A stretch of 64,000 nt of DNA from Gordius sp. MW1 (GCA_964036665.1 OZ038532.1:16820537-16884536), one strand, 5' to 3'. Shown: positions 22,474 to 34,756, counted from the first letter of the stretch. Numbers and translations: made by a program. The notes: generated from the sequence alone by a model not told the origin.

Positions 22474-22869
22474 TATGGTTTCGATATCGTCTCGGTCTCG
22501 AAAGCAAAATCTCGTCACATCTCGGACGATTTTGAAAATCTCGTCTCGGTCTAAAAAAATCTCGGTCTCGTCTTGTCTCGACGACAATTCTCGACTTGTC
22601 TCGACTTTAAAAAAAATTTATACGAAATTAAAATTCCTCATGTTTTATTAAAAATATTCAATAAGTTTTAAAAAAATACAAATGGCAAACCTTTATATTT
22701 TTTGAAAAATTTTAATACACACTTTTTAACGATTTAGGGCGACACGACATATCATTGACAATATAAAGATAATAGTTAATTCATAAAGATAACATTTTAT
22801 ATGGAAAGTGCAAATTAAAAAACTATAAACAAATTTGAGGTATAGAAAATTAAATTTTATAGTTCTGAG

Positions 22870-23395
22870 GCATATGGTTATGCCGAAATTAGAAATTAAT
22901 CTAACTTACATTTATAACACACGCGCTATCATCAATCACGAGATATAATCATGCACCCCCAGGCACATTTACTTATAATACGCACTATAATATATGTAAT
23001 CAGGATGAATAACAATTTCGATATACCTACCAAGAGATACCATTATTATTATCAATCTTGTTATCCTGTATTACGGGTTATTGCGTTATGGATTATTATT
23101 ATTGAATCATTTTCGTATCAATAAATATAGTTTAATTTAGCGTGCGAGATCGCATATTGATAGATCATTCTGTTATTTTTCTCGGTCATTAAATTAAATA
23201 TTTTACTTCTGAAAGTAGAAAATAAAAGAGAAACAGAAAATGTAATTATAAAACCAGAAAAGTAATAACCTTCGCGCGCGTATAGTTTGTCGCAAATCCT
23301 TTTCGGTCGCATATATATTAATAAACTAGTTGATTTGGAATTCAAAATTCAAAACTTAAATAATATCGTGAAACAAAATTGAAAGCAAAAAACTT
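22870..23395. mobile_element. Unclassified ~530-bp insertion in hAT-N
   Basis: hAT-N sequence stops after ...TTATAGTTCT and resumes at ...TTAATGTTCTAGCAAATT. A GTTCT direct repeat flanks the extra ~530 bp, which starts GAGGCATATGGTTATGCC. It has no coding frame, poly-A tail or clear inverted ends, so the class is unknown. A 5-bp duplication would fit an LTR-type or other integrase. Confidence 0.4.
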
Positions 23396-23829
23396 AATGT
23401 TCTAGCAAATTATAAAATTTTTATCAAATTCACTGTGTCTCTTAGAAATTTACAAGTTCATCTATATTTGACTTAATTATAATTGGGCATATTGAGACTA
23501 TATTAATACTGGCTACATCAAAGTAGATCTTAACATATTAAGGCAAACGTATTAGTTTATCAATATTACCATCGTCAATATAGCGTTATAAACACAAAGT
23601 GGGAGTGACTTTTTATGATAATATTATTATTTGCAGAATTTATAATTAGTTGCACATATTAGAACGTTGTAAAAGCAACAATTATGGAACAATTGTAAAT
23701 AGGAGATAGTGAAACCGCAGACGATTATTTTCGCCCGCGGCAAAAAGCGAACGAAAATACAAATCATTTTGTACTTTTCGCGCGATGATTGAATTTGGTA
23801 CGTCGGCCCTGGTTTTTTTAAATTAATTG

Positions 23830-24780
23830 CTATGCAATTTATGGGCTCGCTTTTCGTTGTCCGTTCGTTGTTCCGTCCGTCCAACATTTATCTTAATTGC
23901 TGTTCGAATCCCGGAGAGGGCAAATTTTTTTTATTTTTTTTATTAATATATTGTTCTTGCTAATACCATTGATAATATGACTTTTTGACCGTGTCCTGGC
24001 TACTGACCAATGAAAAAATGACCATTGGCTAAATTGTGAATCTAAATTTTTAGTTTTGTTTTTGAATTGCTATATTTGTGTAACATTGATAATTACCCTA
24101 TGCCCCCCCCCTACAAGGGCCTATGCCTCTACTGATATGGTTCCCTGTGCCCCCCCCCCTACAAAGACCTATGCCTCTACTGCTGTGGGTTCGAATCCCG
24201 GAGAGGGCAAATTTTTTCATTTTTTTTTAAATTAATTTATTGTTCTTGTTAATACCATTGATAATATGACTTTTTGGCCGTCCGCTGGCTACTGACCAAT
24301 GAAGAAATGACCATTGGCCAAAGTGTGAATCGAAATTTTTTTTCCACTTTTTTCGTCTCTAATTTATTTATATCCTTTTTGACCGTCTTCTGGCTGCTGA
24401 CCAATGGATAAAATGACCATTGGTCAAAGTGTATCAACTTTTTTTTATATTTTTAATATAGGTTATTTGGCCGTTTGCTGGCTACTGACCAATAAAGTGA
24501 CCACTGGCCAAAGTGAGATTAAAATCAAATTTTTTTCCTAGAATATAATTATTGGCCAGTATTTGGCAGTTTGCTGGCTACTAACCAATGGAAAAAATGA
24601 CCACTAGCCAAAGTAGATTAAGATCGATTTTTTTTCTAGATTATAATTATAGGCTAGTTATATGGCTGTCTGCTGACCATTAGAAAAAATGACCACTGCC
24701 CAAAGTGTATATCGCATTTTTTTATTATAATTATAGGCTATTTGGCCGTCTGACCAATAGAAAAAATGACCAATGGAGGT
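23830..24780 (-). repeat. CCAAT-hairpin / B-box array, second locus
   Basis: Starts with GCTATGCAATTTATGGGCTC, then two B-box units (GTTCGAATCCCGGAGAGGG near 23905 and 24190), then about seven reverse-oriented GACCAATGaaAAAATGACCATTGG hairpin units to 24780. The family is the same as 15715-16620 in reverse, with units decaying towards the right. Confidence 0.7.
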
Positions 24781-25139
24781 CTGATTGGAAAATTTTTTCG
24801 CTTTTTAATATCTTGTTTATCCTATACATATGCGCATTATTTGAATAGAGTCTATAGTCATAATTCAAATTATGGGTCGCCTACACCAAATTGTTTAAAT
24901 TTATACTGTATCAAAAAAAACTCTAAATTGAAAATTGTACGTTTTGGAAGGATGACTATTGGCTTTCCCAAAGTCATACCCTCTATTTGCGTTCCTTTCG
25001 TCATTTTGATTAATTTAGAAGTAGCTAAATAGGAATGAATGAAAGAAAACCTATTCCTCAATAAATAAAGTATTAATAAATGTTTTATAGCAGGTTTTAC
25101 AAAAATTTAACTTTTTAAATATTTATACAAATAAATAAC

Positions 25140-25335
25140 TAATCATTTTGCACCCCCCCCCCCCCCCATAGACATTCTCGCCCCTTCCCATTTTTCTCGA
25201 TAAATTGCATAGCAAATATGCTACGTTTATATGGAGTATAGATGAGTTTCGTTCTTTCTTCCATCCTGCACCTCCCTCCCCCCTTTCCTTCCCCCCTCCC
25301 TCTTCCCACCAGGTCCGAAGGCCCTGGTTAATTTT
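25140..25335. repeat. Dispersed repeat 'R-GGCGAG', copy 2
   Basis: C-rich segment: a run of 16 Cs, ATTCTCGCCCCTTCCCA, TAAATTGCATAGCAAATATG and then CCCTCCC-rich DNA ending CCGAAGGCCCTGG. It is the reverse of 8510-8600 and parallel to 32935-33110. Confidence 0.65.
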
Positions 25336-25700
25336 ATGTGTTTATAGAATAATTTCGATCTTATCAATGAATATTATTGATATATGATAATTTCACTATG
25401 AATAAAAATATGAAGAAAAAGAATGAAGAGTTTGATAAATTAGCCCAAAAATTCACTTCGCTTTTTTATGCTTCGCGCGTCATCACGAACGCCCCCTAAT
25501 TAAATAAGGTTCTAAACTTTAAATTAATGTGCACATTTTTTATTTTACGACAAATTATTATAATCAAATTTGTATTCCAAATAATCACCTTCCAATTCTG
25601 ACTAACTTAATCATTAAATAGTAATTTATCATCTTCTTCTTTATCAGTTATTTGGTCCCACAGTCGTACGGTTTGTTCTAATAAGTTTCTTCCATCTTGA
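25336..25700. other. Interior of hAT-N, no gene
   Basis: AT-rich; the part from about 25505 (TTCTAAACTTTAAATTAATG) again matches hAT-N interior DNA. Confidence 0.4.
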
Positions 25701-26580
25701 ACGGGTGAGTGCCGTGTCTTGACTAATCATTTTTGTTTACATAATTTTCTCGACTTGCCCTTTCCACGTGACACGGGATCTTCCTCTCTTCCCCGGTACC
25801 TCCATGCTCAGTACTATTCGATTTACGTCATTCGTGTCCCTTCTAAGTAAATGACCATACCACCTTAGCCGATTTTCGTTAATCATGTCCGCCATAGGTT
25901 GAATACCCAATTTTGCCATGAGAAAGTCATTCGTGATATGGTCGAGCTGACTATAGCCGAAGCTCTAGCGTATCATTCTCATCTCTGTGGCTTGTAATAG
26001 CTTTCCTTCCGTGCTGTTTAATGCCCATGTTTAACTTCCATAGAGTAACACCAGTCTTACGATGGATTTGTAGGCTTTGCTTTTCAACCATATTGGCATT
26101 TTCTTGTAGCACATTACACCGGATACACTTCGCCATTTAAGCCATCCCTTTTGAATTTGGGCATTGACTTCTGTTGCGCAATCTCCTTCTTGATGTAGCA
26201 TCGTAGGTAAGTAAACCTGTCTACTTTTGGGTTCTTCAGATAGTCATCCAGCAATGGGCTGGCTGTAACGTTCATTTCCATGTATACTGTTTTTCGATCG
26301 TTGATCTTTAAACCATATCCAGCTAAGCGCTCTGACCACTTTTTGGCTTCTTCCAATACTTTCTCCTTTGTTTCCTCGCTTAGTACAATGTCTCTCGTTA
26401 TCGTGCCTATTATTTTATTAAATAAAAAGGGACTTAAATAAAATCCTTGATGTAAGCCAATGTTAACCCGAAAAGGTTTAGAGTCCCCAACTGTCGCCTT
26501 GATGCAAGAGTTTGAGGCTTTATAAATATTTTTCATAAGCCGTATATATGCGTCAGGGATATTTTGTTTTTTCAGGCACC
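25700..26580 (-). pseudogene. RTE-like LINE reverse transcriptase fragment
   Basis: Minus-strand fragments cover the second half of a non-LTR reverse transcriptase. 26536-26114 holds NIGLHQGFYLSPFLFNKII (the normally G-x-x-Q-G-D-P-L-S-P box, degenerated), then DIVLSEETKEKVLEEAKKW and LKINDRKTVYM. The expected Y/F-A-D-D catalytic segment is deleted. After further frameshifts, 25919-25737 carries ENRLRWYGHLLRR and SMEVPGKRGRSR, a tail typical of RTE-related LINEs. The RT N-terminus and endonuclease are absent, as usual for 5'-truncated LINEs. It interrupts the hAT-N copy at 22474-27335. Confidence 0.75.
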
Positions 26581-27335
26581 ACCGTATTAAATCGCGAGAG
26601 ACTGTGTCAAGATATTATAGTAAATTCGATGCACCTGAAAACCCAAGATTTTAATGTGAAAAGCAATGCATATGTTAAAAATGTATTCACATAATGTTTT
26701 ATTAAGGTTCAAAAATTTAGGAGGTATACTATTAGTTGAAGCATAAAAACCTGTAGAAAACTCATGATTTAATCTATTACGGTGTCTTCGATTACTCAAT
26801 TTTACTTTTGAAAATGTTAGGCAGGCACAAATGACACTAGGGTTATCAAAAAATCTCGAACCACCTTACTTTAATTTGCAAATATTTAAACTAATGGACC
26901 ACTAATTTATAATTGTTGCATCAGTATGAGAATCTGCGAAATTAAAATATTCTTTATTAATATTTACTAGTCCATCAAAACTCATTTTAAGCCTATTGCT
27001 AAATTAAGTAATGCTATGGATACAAATATGTTATAAATATATTATTAAATTATTCACATACCCTAAGGGCTATCCATAATTATGTAAATGAACTGAGATA
27101 ACTAAATTTTAATTTTTTTCAAAAATATCTAATATTTACTACACTTAGGCGTTTTCGATTATCAAATTTATTCCAATCATATTGATAAAAGCCGCGATTT
27201 TGCCGAAAAAATTTCGTATCGTCTCCAACAAATTCTCGTCTCGATCTCGGGTCACTTTTTCAAATTCTTGTCTCTCCTCTCGGTTTTTCGAGATGAGACG
27301 AGACCGAAAATTTTCTCTGTTTTTCCGCATCACTA

Positions 27336-28990
27336 ATTACTTTAAACATTTATTTTAGCTTAAACATTTGGTGATAACTTACATATATATTTACAAAAGC
27401 CCTCCAGCCCTTGATTAGGGTGCTAGGCTTAAAAAATACTCATCTAAGTGTAAATGTTTTAAGAGAACAAAAACGACTATCCCCTGAAATTGTCAAGGAT
27501 TAGCTATTTTGACACATAAATTACATAACGTAAAATAGTTAATTTTGTTTCAATTTTATGTCTATAAAGTGACGCTTAATTATAAATATTTTGCTAAATA
27601 TTTAAGACCCCATTAGTTAGTGACGTGCGTATGTTATAATACAGGACTAAAAGATTCCGGCTTGACCGGGCTGATATTTGGAAGGATTTATAATCGGGGA
27701 GGGCTTGACCTCTGGCCCAAATATAGGAAATAATGGGACTATACCAGGTTCGAAGATTAGCCATGTGGGAAATGTTATGTATCATCTACCCTCATTTAGC
27801 ATATTTGAAAGAATATAAATTATTAAGTTTATTCTACAAGTGCTTGCCCAAGTCTTGGTGATAAAAAATTGGCAGTAAATAATCACATTGATAGAATTAG
27901 AAATTAGTTAATAAATTGCGGGTTTACTATAATAATCAGAAGATAATAATAAAATTTAATTGCGGCACTCCTGAAAGGGGTAACATTGATAGAACGTTAA
28001 CTTCACCAATTCATTGTTTAACGAAATAACTGACCCATAATCAGTAAGCGATTGTAAATATTTAAATATGATATAGATATTTTTTAATAAAAATATATTT
28101 TAGTAACCGACTCACAAAATATTTTCTAAACTTATTAAAATAAATAAATAGCGTATGCAGTCTCACACTTTAATTTTATGACTATACTCAAATTTTCTCT
28201 GTCGGACATGTAATAACTGATTACTACCTGTAACGTAACTCTACACGATTAAAGCTTAATATCAGGTTTTTAAGATTTTAGTTTTGCCTCATACATCAAT
28301 TCTAGAAAATAATTTAAATGAGATATAAGGCTAGCTAATCCTTTAAGAAAAGTCCCTTTTCAAATGCTTTAAATCTTTATACGAGCTCAGTTTCAAAGGG
28401 GATGTATCCTATACCAAAATTGCTGAGGGTTTTATCAAATCATAACATTATTCCGATAATTTTGGTGAAAATTAATAGTAATGACTCCGTAAGAGGGTGT
28501 TCTTTATTTTTGTATTAAGCTTATGTATCTAGCTTTGCTTTTGTGAAGTAAACTTTTTAACCATAAAAAAATTGTTAAAATGTTGTGTAAACGTTTTTGC
28601 CAATCACTAACCTTGAATGAATTTGTGGTAAGTCGAGTTACTGGTGGGGGGACGAAAAATTAGAATAAAATAATAAATATGATGAAGACATTAATTATAA
28701 AAGGCTCAACAAATAAAAATTACATAATTTTGGAATGGAGCACATTAAAATTAGCCTAAAGTAATTATAGTCATTCCTAGTAGCTCCTCTGCTTGCAACA
28801 TTTTATTTAATTTGTTCTTATATTGAGCCGAACCTCCAATTTGGTAGGACAAAAAGAAATCAATTAATTACACGATACAGCTGACTGACGTAAAAAAGGC
28901 ATAATTGATATGGTATTAATACTCTCTATCTTTTAGCTAATGTAGTAAAAAAGCAGGTGCACAACTAATAAGTAACTTGGTCCCAGACTT
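27336..28990. other. AT-rich DNA, no gene
   Basis: No supported coding frame or RNA gene. 27957-27995 (AATTGCGGCACTCCTGAAAGGGG) is a fragment of the palindromic MITE found at 54777-55194. A small inverted element may overlap 27640-27740 (GGCTTGACC repeated). Confidence 0.35.
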
Positions 28991-29125
28991 AATATTCTAA
29001 TGGAACCATAGACTAATAAAACCATAAACTGCCGAATAGCTATAATTTTTCAGCAAGTATAAAAACCGCCATTTTGTAGGAAATTGTAACCAAACATTTT
29101 AAGTCAACATAAGTTATTGTTTTAC
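28990..29125. repeat. Dispersed repeat with AGACTAATAA end, copy 1
   Basis: Reads AGACTAATAAAACCATAAACTG and continues through ACCAAACATTTTAAGTCAACATAAG. It is the reverse of 34787-34945, where both ends carry AGACTAATAA/TTATTAGTCT, so this is probably one end of a small MITE. Confidence 0.5.
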
Positions 29126-29127
29126 TT

Positions 29128-31200
29128 TATTAATTGCTATGCAATTTATGGGCTCACTTTCCATTTTTGTAACGCTGTTCGTGTCACGCACCGAATGTCT
29201 TGTCTTGCACCGAATGTCTTGTCACGCTGTTTACTTTTATTATTAATTGCTATTATTAATTTAACTAGTTTTTGGGTTCGAATCCCGGGTTTTTTTTTAC
29301 TCTTATGATTGTTCTTGTTACTACCATTGATAATAAGACTTTTTGGCCGTCCGTTGGGTGCTGACCAATGAAAAAATGACCATTGGCCAAAATGTGAATC
29401 AAAGTTGTAGAGGCTCTTTCGCACGCTACTTTCCCTTGACCCCGTCTAGGCGAATTCTAACACGTTACTTTATTTAATAGCCCCTCGCTTGTACTTAACC
29501 ATCACGTAATTTTTATTTTAATAGCCCCTCGCTTGTACTTAACCATCACGTCGGGGTCACCAAATGAAGTGGTTAAATCATTAATTGAAGAGATACTTTA
29601 GTAATGTAGTGTAAAGTATATATCAAAAAAAATGGATAATGATCCTGTTAGTTTTAAAGGTTGTGCTTATGTAGCTGCGCGAGCCCATTATCATTTGAAT
29701 AATCAGGCGATGGTTGAATACAAGCGAGGGGCTATTAAAATAAAAATAACGTGATGGTTAAGTACAAGCGAGGGGCTATTAAAATAAAAATAACGTGATG
29801 GTTAAGTACAAGCGAGGGGCTATTAAATAAAGTAACGTGTTAGAATTCGCCTAGACGGGGTCAAGGGAAAGTAGCGTGCGAAAGAGCCTCTACAAAGTTT
29901 TTTTTCGTTTTTTTGACTATTATGATTGTTCCTGTTACTACCATTGCTATTATGACTTTTTGGCCGTCCGCTGGCTGCTTGAAAAAAATGACCATTGGCC
30001 AAAATGTGAATCAAAATTATTTTTTTTGTTTTTTTTGGCTAACATTGACAATTACCCTATGCCCTCCCCTAGCAAAGCCTATGCCTCTACTGATATGGGT
30101 CCCTGTGCCCCCCCCCCCTAAAAAATCTTATGCCTCTCCTGATGTGGGTTCGAATCCCGGAGAGGTTAAATTTTTTTTATTTTTTTTGTTTAAATTAATA
30201 TATTGTTCTTGTTAATACCATTGATAATAAGACTTTTTGGCCGTCCATTGGCTGCTGACCAATGGAATGGAATGACCATTGGCCAAAATATGAATCGCAA
30301 TTATTTTTTTCGTTTTTTTGACTATTATTTATTAATTGCTATGCAATTTATGGGCTCACTTTCCATTTTCCGATGTCTTGTCACGCTCTTCGGTGTCTTG
30401 CACCGAATGCTTATCACACCCCGAATGTCTTGTCACGCTGTTTACTTTTATTATTAATTGCTTATATTAATTTAACTAGTTTTGGGGTTCGAATCCCGGG
30501 TTTTTTTTTGACTCTTATGATTGTTCTTGTTACTACCATTGATAATAAGACTTTTTGGCCGTCCGTTGGGTGCTGACCAATGAAAAAAATGACCATTGGC
30601 CAAAATGTGAATCGCAATTATTTTTTTCGTTTTTTTTACTATTATAATTATTCCTGTTACTACCATTGCTATTATGACTTTTTGGTCCGCTGGCTGCTGA
30701 CCGATGGAAAAAATGACCATTGGCCAAAATGTGAATCGAAATTATTTTTTAAGTTTTTTTTGACTCTTATGAATTTATATCCACTTTTACCGTGTCCTGG
30801 CTGCTGACCAATGGAGAAAAATGACCATTGGCCAAACTGTGAATCGAAACTTTTTTGTTCGTTTTTTTTGACTCTTATGAATTTATATCCACTTTAACCG
30901 TGTCCTGGCTGCTGACCAATGGAAAAAATGACCTTTGGCCAAAATGTGAATCGAAAATTTTTTTTTCGTTTTTTTTTGATTCTTATGAAATTATAGACTG
31001 TCCGCTGTCTGCTGACCAATGCAAAAAAATGATCTTTGGCCAAAATGTGGTTGAAAAAGTTTTAATTTAGCACCTGTAAATTTTTTGAGATATCCTTACA
31101 ATACCTGTGTCATTTTTAGGTGTACGGTCATAACAGGCAATAGCGGAGCTATTGCATGTCGCTGCTTGTTTCGTCGCAAGCCCATTTAATTCAATTTTTT
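29128..31200 (-). repeat. Long CCAAT-hairpin / B-box array, third locus
   Basis: Built from units that start GCTATGCAATTTATGGGCTC (29138, 30340). They pass through CACCGAATGTCTTGTCACGC and a B-box GGTTCGAATCCCGGG (29276, 30148, 30488) into reverse-oriented GCTGACCAATG..TGACCATTGGCCAAAATGTGAATC hairpin units. The right end (31070-31190) carries GGCAATAGCGGAGCTATTGC and the GCAGCGAC motif, the mirror of 14400-15720. The LTR palindrome at 29406-29894 interrupts it. The B-boxes suggest a tRNA-derived SINE ancestry, but no intact A-box with correct spacing is visible. Confidence 0.7.
29406..29894. mobile_element. Palindromic gypsy LTR insertion (two U3 ends)
   Basis: Starts TGTAGAGG and ends CCTCTACA, so both termini are the same (U3) end of the gypsy LTR described at 9193. 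The forward LTR fragment spans 29406-29551. It is joined to a reverse-strand primer-binding site (29546-29562, complement of TGGTGACCCCGACGTGA), then a complete reverse LTR (29565-29894). A 4-bp repeat AAGT flanks it (29402-29405 and 29895-29898), the same length as the target duplication of the full element, so it looks integrase-inserted. The junction shares TCACGT between the LTR repeat and the primer site. Confidence 0.8.
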
Positions 31201-31224
31201 TTCATTACTCTCTATTTATTATTT

Positions 31225-31395
31225 TTTATGCCTACTATTTTAAATATTTTATTGTATTAAAAAAGCCTTTCTAAGCACGTGACTAGACACAATACGTAGA
31301 TACATACGCCTAATATTTTAAATATTTTATTGTATTAAAAAAAGCCTTTCCAAGCACGTGACTAGACACAATACGTACATACATACATCCATATT
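31225..31395. repeat. ~80-bp tandem duplication
   Basis: Two copies of TATTTTAAATATTTTATTG..AAGCCTTTC(T/C)AAGCACGTGACTAGACACAATACGTA, adjacent. Confidence 0.8.
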
Positions 31396-32240
31396 TTAAT
31401 AGCTATTTTTAATTTTTTGTAAGGCATAAATCTGAATTTTATTATCCAATTCACCATTGATATTATCATTCTATAGTAACCAAAAGTAAGTTTTTAAATT
31501 CATATTCATTGCTATTATTTTCATTTATTAATTGCTATCAATTTTAGCATTTTTCATCTGTAATCATCAGAAAGGCATATCATATTATTTTTTCTGTTTA
31601 TACATTAACTTTAATTTTATTATTTTCATTTATTAATTTAATGCATTTCACTATACTCTTATCTTAACTCTTTCGTATGTTATTGATTAATAATAAACAG
31701 TGCGTATATCGAATTCCATGCCGCGTCCATTAATAATATCGGGGGGAGAAATAACAAATATTGATTAATAATAATCAGTCCGTATATCGAATTCAATGCC
31801 GCGTGCAATAATGATATCGGGTAATATCAATTAAAAAACAAGTAATTAATAACCTCTCTCCCCTCCCCCCCCCCCCCTGTAAAATCAATACGTCATTATT
31901 GTATTAGGGGGCGGGAGTGGAGGAGATGGTAGAGATGCATTAAGATCAGCCGCTGTGGAAAAAAATAATAATAGCGTCGCACTTATAGGGAATATGTTCA
32001 CTTTTTTTACCATAGATATAAAATCTCAAATATCCCATAAGACTAAAATGTTGTGTTACAAAACATAATATTATTTACTAAAAAATTGGACTATATGCTT
32101 ATTTTATTCGTAACACCGAATATGACCGAGGCTATCATTATACCGAACATAAAAATTCTTAAATCTGAGCTTATTTCAAATGCTTAAATTTCTTTTTTGC
32201 ATTTAGTTTTGTTGGCATGCTTTGGCGCGTACCCAGGATT
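31396..32240. other. AT-rich DNA with a second tandem duplication
   Basis: 31680-31830 holds two ~75-bp units around TTGATTAATAATAA(A/T)CAGT and ATATCGAATTC(C/A)ATGCCGCGT. A C-run of 14 lies at about 31867, followed by GGGGGCGGGAGTGGAGGAG, also seen near 4135. No gene. Confidence 0.5.
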
Positions 32241-32244
32241 CTCT

Positions 32245-32925
32245 CAAGGGGGGAAGGGACCAAGTTATTGGCGCCAACTTTGTGACTTGAAGGTTTGGGT
32301 TCAATCCCCGGAGAGAACAAAAAATTTTATTTTTGTTTTAAATTAAATTAATATTTTGTTCTTGTTAATACCATTGATAATATGCCTTTTTGACCTTCCG
32401 CTGGCTACTGACCATTGAAAAAAAGACATTGGCCAAATAAATCGAAATTTTTAATTTTTTTATTTTTGAATAGGTTAACATTGATAATTACCCTATGCCC
32501 TTCCCTACAAGTGCCTATGCATCTACTGATATGGGTCCCTGTGCCCCTACAAAGACTTATGCCTGTAAATGTGAGTTCGAATCCAGGCGAACGTTCTAAA
32601 TGGTTCGATACCGGGAGAGGACAAAAATTTTTATTTTTTTTTAAATTAAATTAATATATTGTTCTTGTGAATACCGTTGATAATATGACTTTTTGACAGT
32701 GTTCTGGCTACTGCCCATTAAAAAATGACCATGCCAATTGTGATCGAAATTTTAATTTTCGTTTTTGAATTGGTTAACATCGATAATTACCCTATGCCCT
32801 CCCCTACAAGGGCACCTCTACTTATATGGTTCCCTGTGCCCCTACAAAAGCCTATGCCTCTATTAATGTGGGTTCGAATCTCGGAGAGTGCAAAATATTT
32901 GTATAAATAATTAACTAATCATTTT
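32245..32925 (+). repeat. B-box / CCAAT-type array, fourth locus
   Basis: Degenerate units with GGGTTCAATCCCCGGAGAG (32295), GTTCGATACCGGGAGAGG (32603) and GGTTCGAATCTCGGAGAG (32872). They alternate with CCCTATGCCC(T)CCCCTACAAG-type blocks and TTGTTCTTGTTAATACC spacers. Hairpin units are eroded. Confidence 0.6.
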
Positions 32926-32929
32926 GCAT

Positions 32930-33110
32930 TTAATATTCCCCTATAGGCATTCTCGCCCCTTCCCACCTTTCTCGCCCATAAATAGCATAGCAAATATGCT
33001 ACTTTTATACATAGTATAGAAGAGTTCGCCCTTCCCTTCCCCTCTTCTCTTCCCCCCTCCCCCTTCCCACGAGGGCCGAAGGCCCGAATTTTTTTATTAA
33101 ATTTATATAT
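32930..33110. repeat. Dispersed repeat 'R-GGCGAG', copy 3
   Basis: Same orientation as 25150-25335: GGCATTCTCGCCCCTTCCCA, AATAGCATAGCAAATATGCTAC, a C-rich stretch, then ACGAGGGCCGAAGGCCCG. Confidence 0.65.
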
Positions 33111-33153
33111 TAAGCTAATAGTCTTATTTATTTTAATATTATATGGTGGAGAA

Positions 33154-34479
33154 TAGTGATGCGGAAAAACCGAGAAAAATCTCGGTCTCGTCTCGTCTCA
33201 AAAAATTTGCAAAAATTTAAAATTTGGCGATCATTTATTTAAGTATAGTTGACCGGGTATGTGAATAATTTTATAAATATGCATCACATATTTGTAACCA
33301 TAGCATTATTGAATATTACAAAATTTTAGGCTTAGAATGAGTCTGATGGAATAGTAAATATTACTAAAACATATTTTATAATTTCGCAGTAACTCATCCT
33401 GTATGATGCAATAATAATAAATTGGTGGTCAATCAGTTTATAATTAATCAAGTTGCTAAGGTGGCTCGAGATTTTTGAGCATCCGACTATTGAAAAGTAC
33501 AATGTATTTAATTACACCCTAATAGATTAAATATTAAATCATGATTTTTCTAGAAGTTTTAATGCTTCAATTAATAGTACACCTCCCAAATTTTTGAACC
33601 TTAAAAAGACATTATATGAATACATAATTTTTTCATCTCCATTACTTTTCACATCATAAGCTGGCAGGTGCATTCAAATTTACTATAATTTCTTTAATTG
33701 TGCAATATAAAATAAATACACGAACCTTAACTATATCGATAAATAATTATTTAATGGCAAGGTTAGTTAGAATCGGAAGGTATAAATATTTGGAATATAA
33801 ATTTGATTATAATGAATTTTGTCATAAATTTAAATATGTGCGCTTTAATTTAAATTAAACCCTTATGTTCTAATACTAGAATAATGCTGCTTTTATTGTT
33901 GTTTTTACAACGTTTAATATGTGCAACTAGTTATCAATTCTGTAAATAAGAATGTTATAATTAAAAGTCACTCGCACTTTGTGGTTTAACGCTTTAATAA
34001 ACATATAAACACTATAGGCTATAATTTATGATAATAATAAAAATGGACTTATAGGTTTGTGTTAAATATGTTAAGGTCTACTTTGAAGCTTTAGCCTAAT
34101 AAAGGATCTTAATTTCCTCAATTATGCAACTAAGTCAACTATAAGCGAACTTATAATTTTCTAAGTCTATTTACAATTGACAGACACAGTGAATTTGATA
34201 CAAGTGTTATAATTTGCTAGAACAATATAATATAATTTTCTATACTTCCAATTTATTTATAGTTTTAAATAGCCTGCACTTTCCCTAGAAAATATTATCT
34301 TTATGAATTAATTCATATCTTTATATTGTCAATGAGATGTCGTGTTCCGCTAAATCTTTATAAAATTTGTGTATTAAAGTTTTTCAAAGAATTAAAAAGT
34401 TTGCCATTTTGAATAATCACTCCCGAGACCAGACGAGATTTTGTTTTCGAGACCGAGAGGAGACGAGATCAAAACACTA
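33154..34479. mobile_element. hAT-N element, copy 3
   Basis: 1326 bp, opposite orientation to copy 1. It starts TAGTGATGCGGAAAAACCG and ends ...GAGATCAAAACACTA. The perfect 8-bp target duplication GTGGAGAA lies at 33146-33153 and 34480-34487. Subterminal GAGAC/CTCGTCTCG repeats are present and the interior is non-coding. Confidence 0.9.
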
Positions 34480-34483
34480 GTGG

Positions 34484-34756
34484 AGAAGTATAAATATACC
34501 TGTGACTGAGTTTTTCCTTCAAGATGGCAGCTATATGGGTGTCTGAATGATTTTAATAGTAAAAATCAGGCAGTTCTCTAACCCGAGGTAACTGGAAGGA
34601 GTTGGTTACTCAAGGTCAAAAAGAACACCTAAAATATAGAATAAAAGATTTTCAAAAAAGAAGCAGATGTTTACTATTAAAATCATTGGGACACCACACC
34701 ATTATAGCTGCCATCTTGTAGGAAAATCTCAACAACATGATCATTTATACTTCTCT
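34484..34756. repeat. Hairpin MITE (~270 bp)
   Basis: An imperfect full-length palindrome. Left arm: GAGAAGTATAAAT..CAAGATGGCAGCTATA..AATGATTTTAATAGTAAA. The right arm is its reverse complement, ending ATTTATACTTCTC. The hAT-N target site lies at its very edge. Confidence 0.65.

Larger units (their letters stand above)
22474..27335. mobile_element. hAT-N element, copy 2, swollen by nested insertions
   Basis: The left end TATGGTTTCGATATCG and the right end ...TTTTTCCGCATCACTA match the 14483-15597 element in the same orientation. So do many internal blocks, such as GACACGACATATCATTGAC near 22740 and GTTCTAGCAAATTAT near 23400. Its 4.9 kb, against 1.1-1.3 kb for intact copies, is explained by at least three insertions: 22870-23395, a repeat cluster at about 23690-25500, and an RTE LINE fragment at about 25640-26600. 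No matching 8-bp flanks were found, so one end may be altered. Confidence 0.65.

Noticed and set aside
24185-24205. tRNA gene at the GGTTCGAATCCCGG motif
   Set aside because: The B-box alone is present, without the rest of a clover-leaf; treated as part of a SINE-like repeat.
25205-25387. 60-codon frame with Pro/Ser-rich sequence
   Set aside because: It falls in the C-rich dispersed repeat that also occurs at 8510 and 32935; no coding support.
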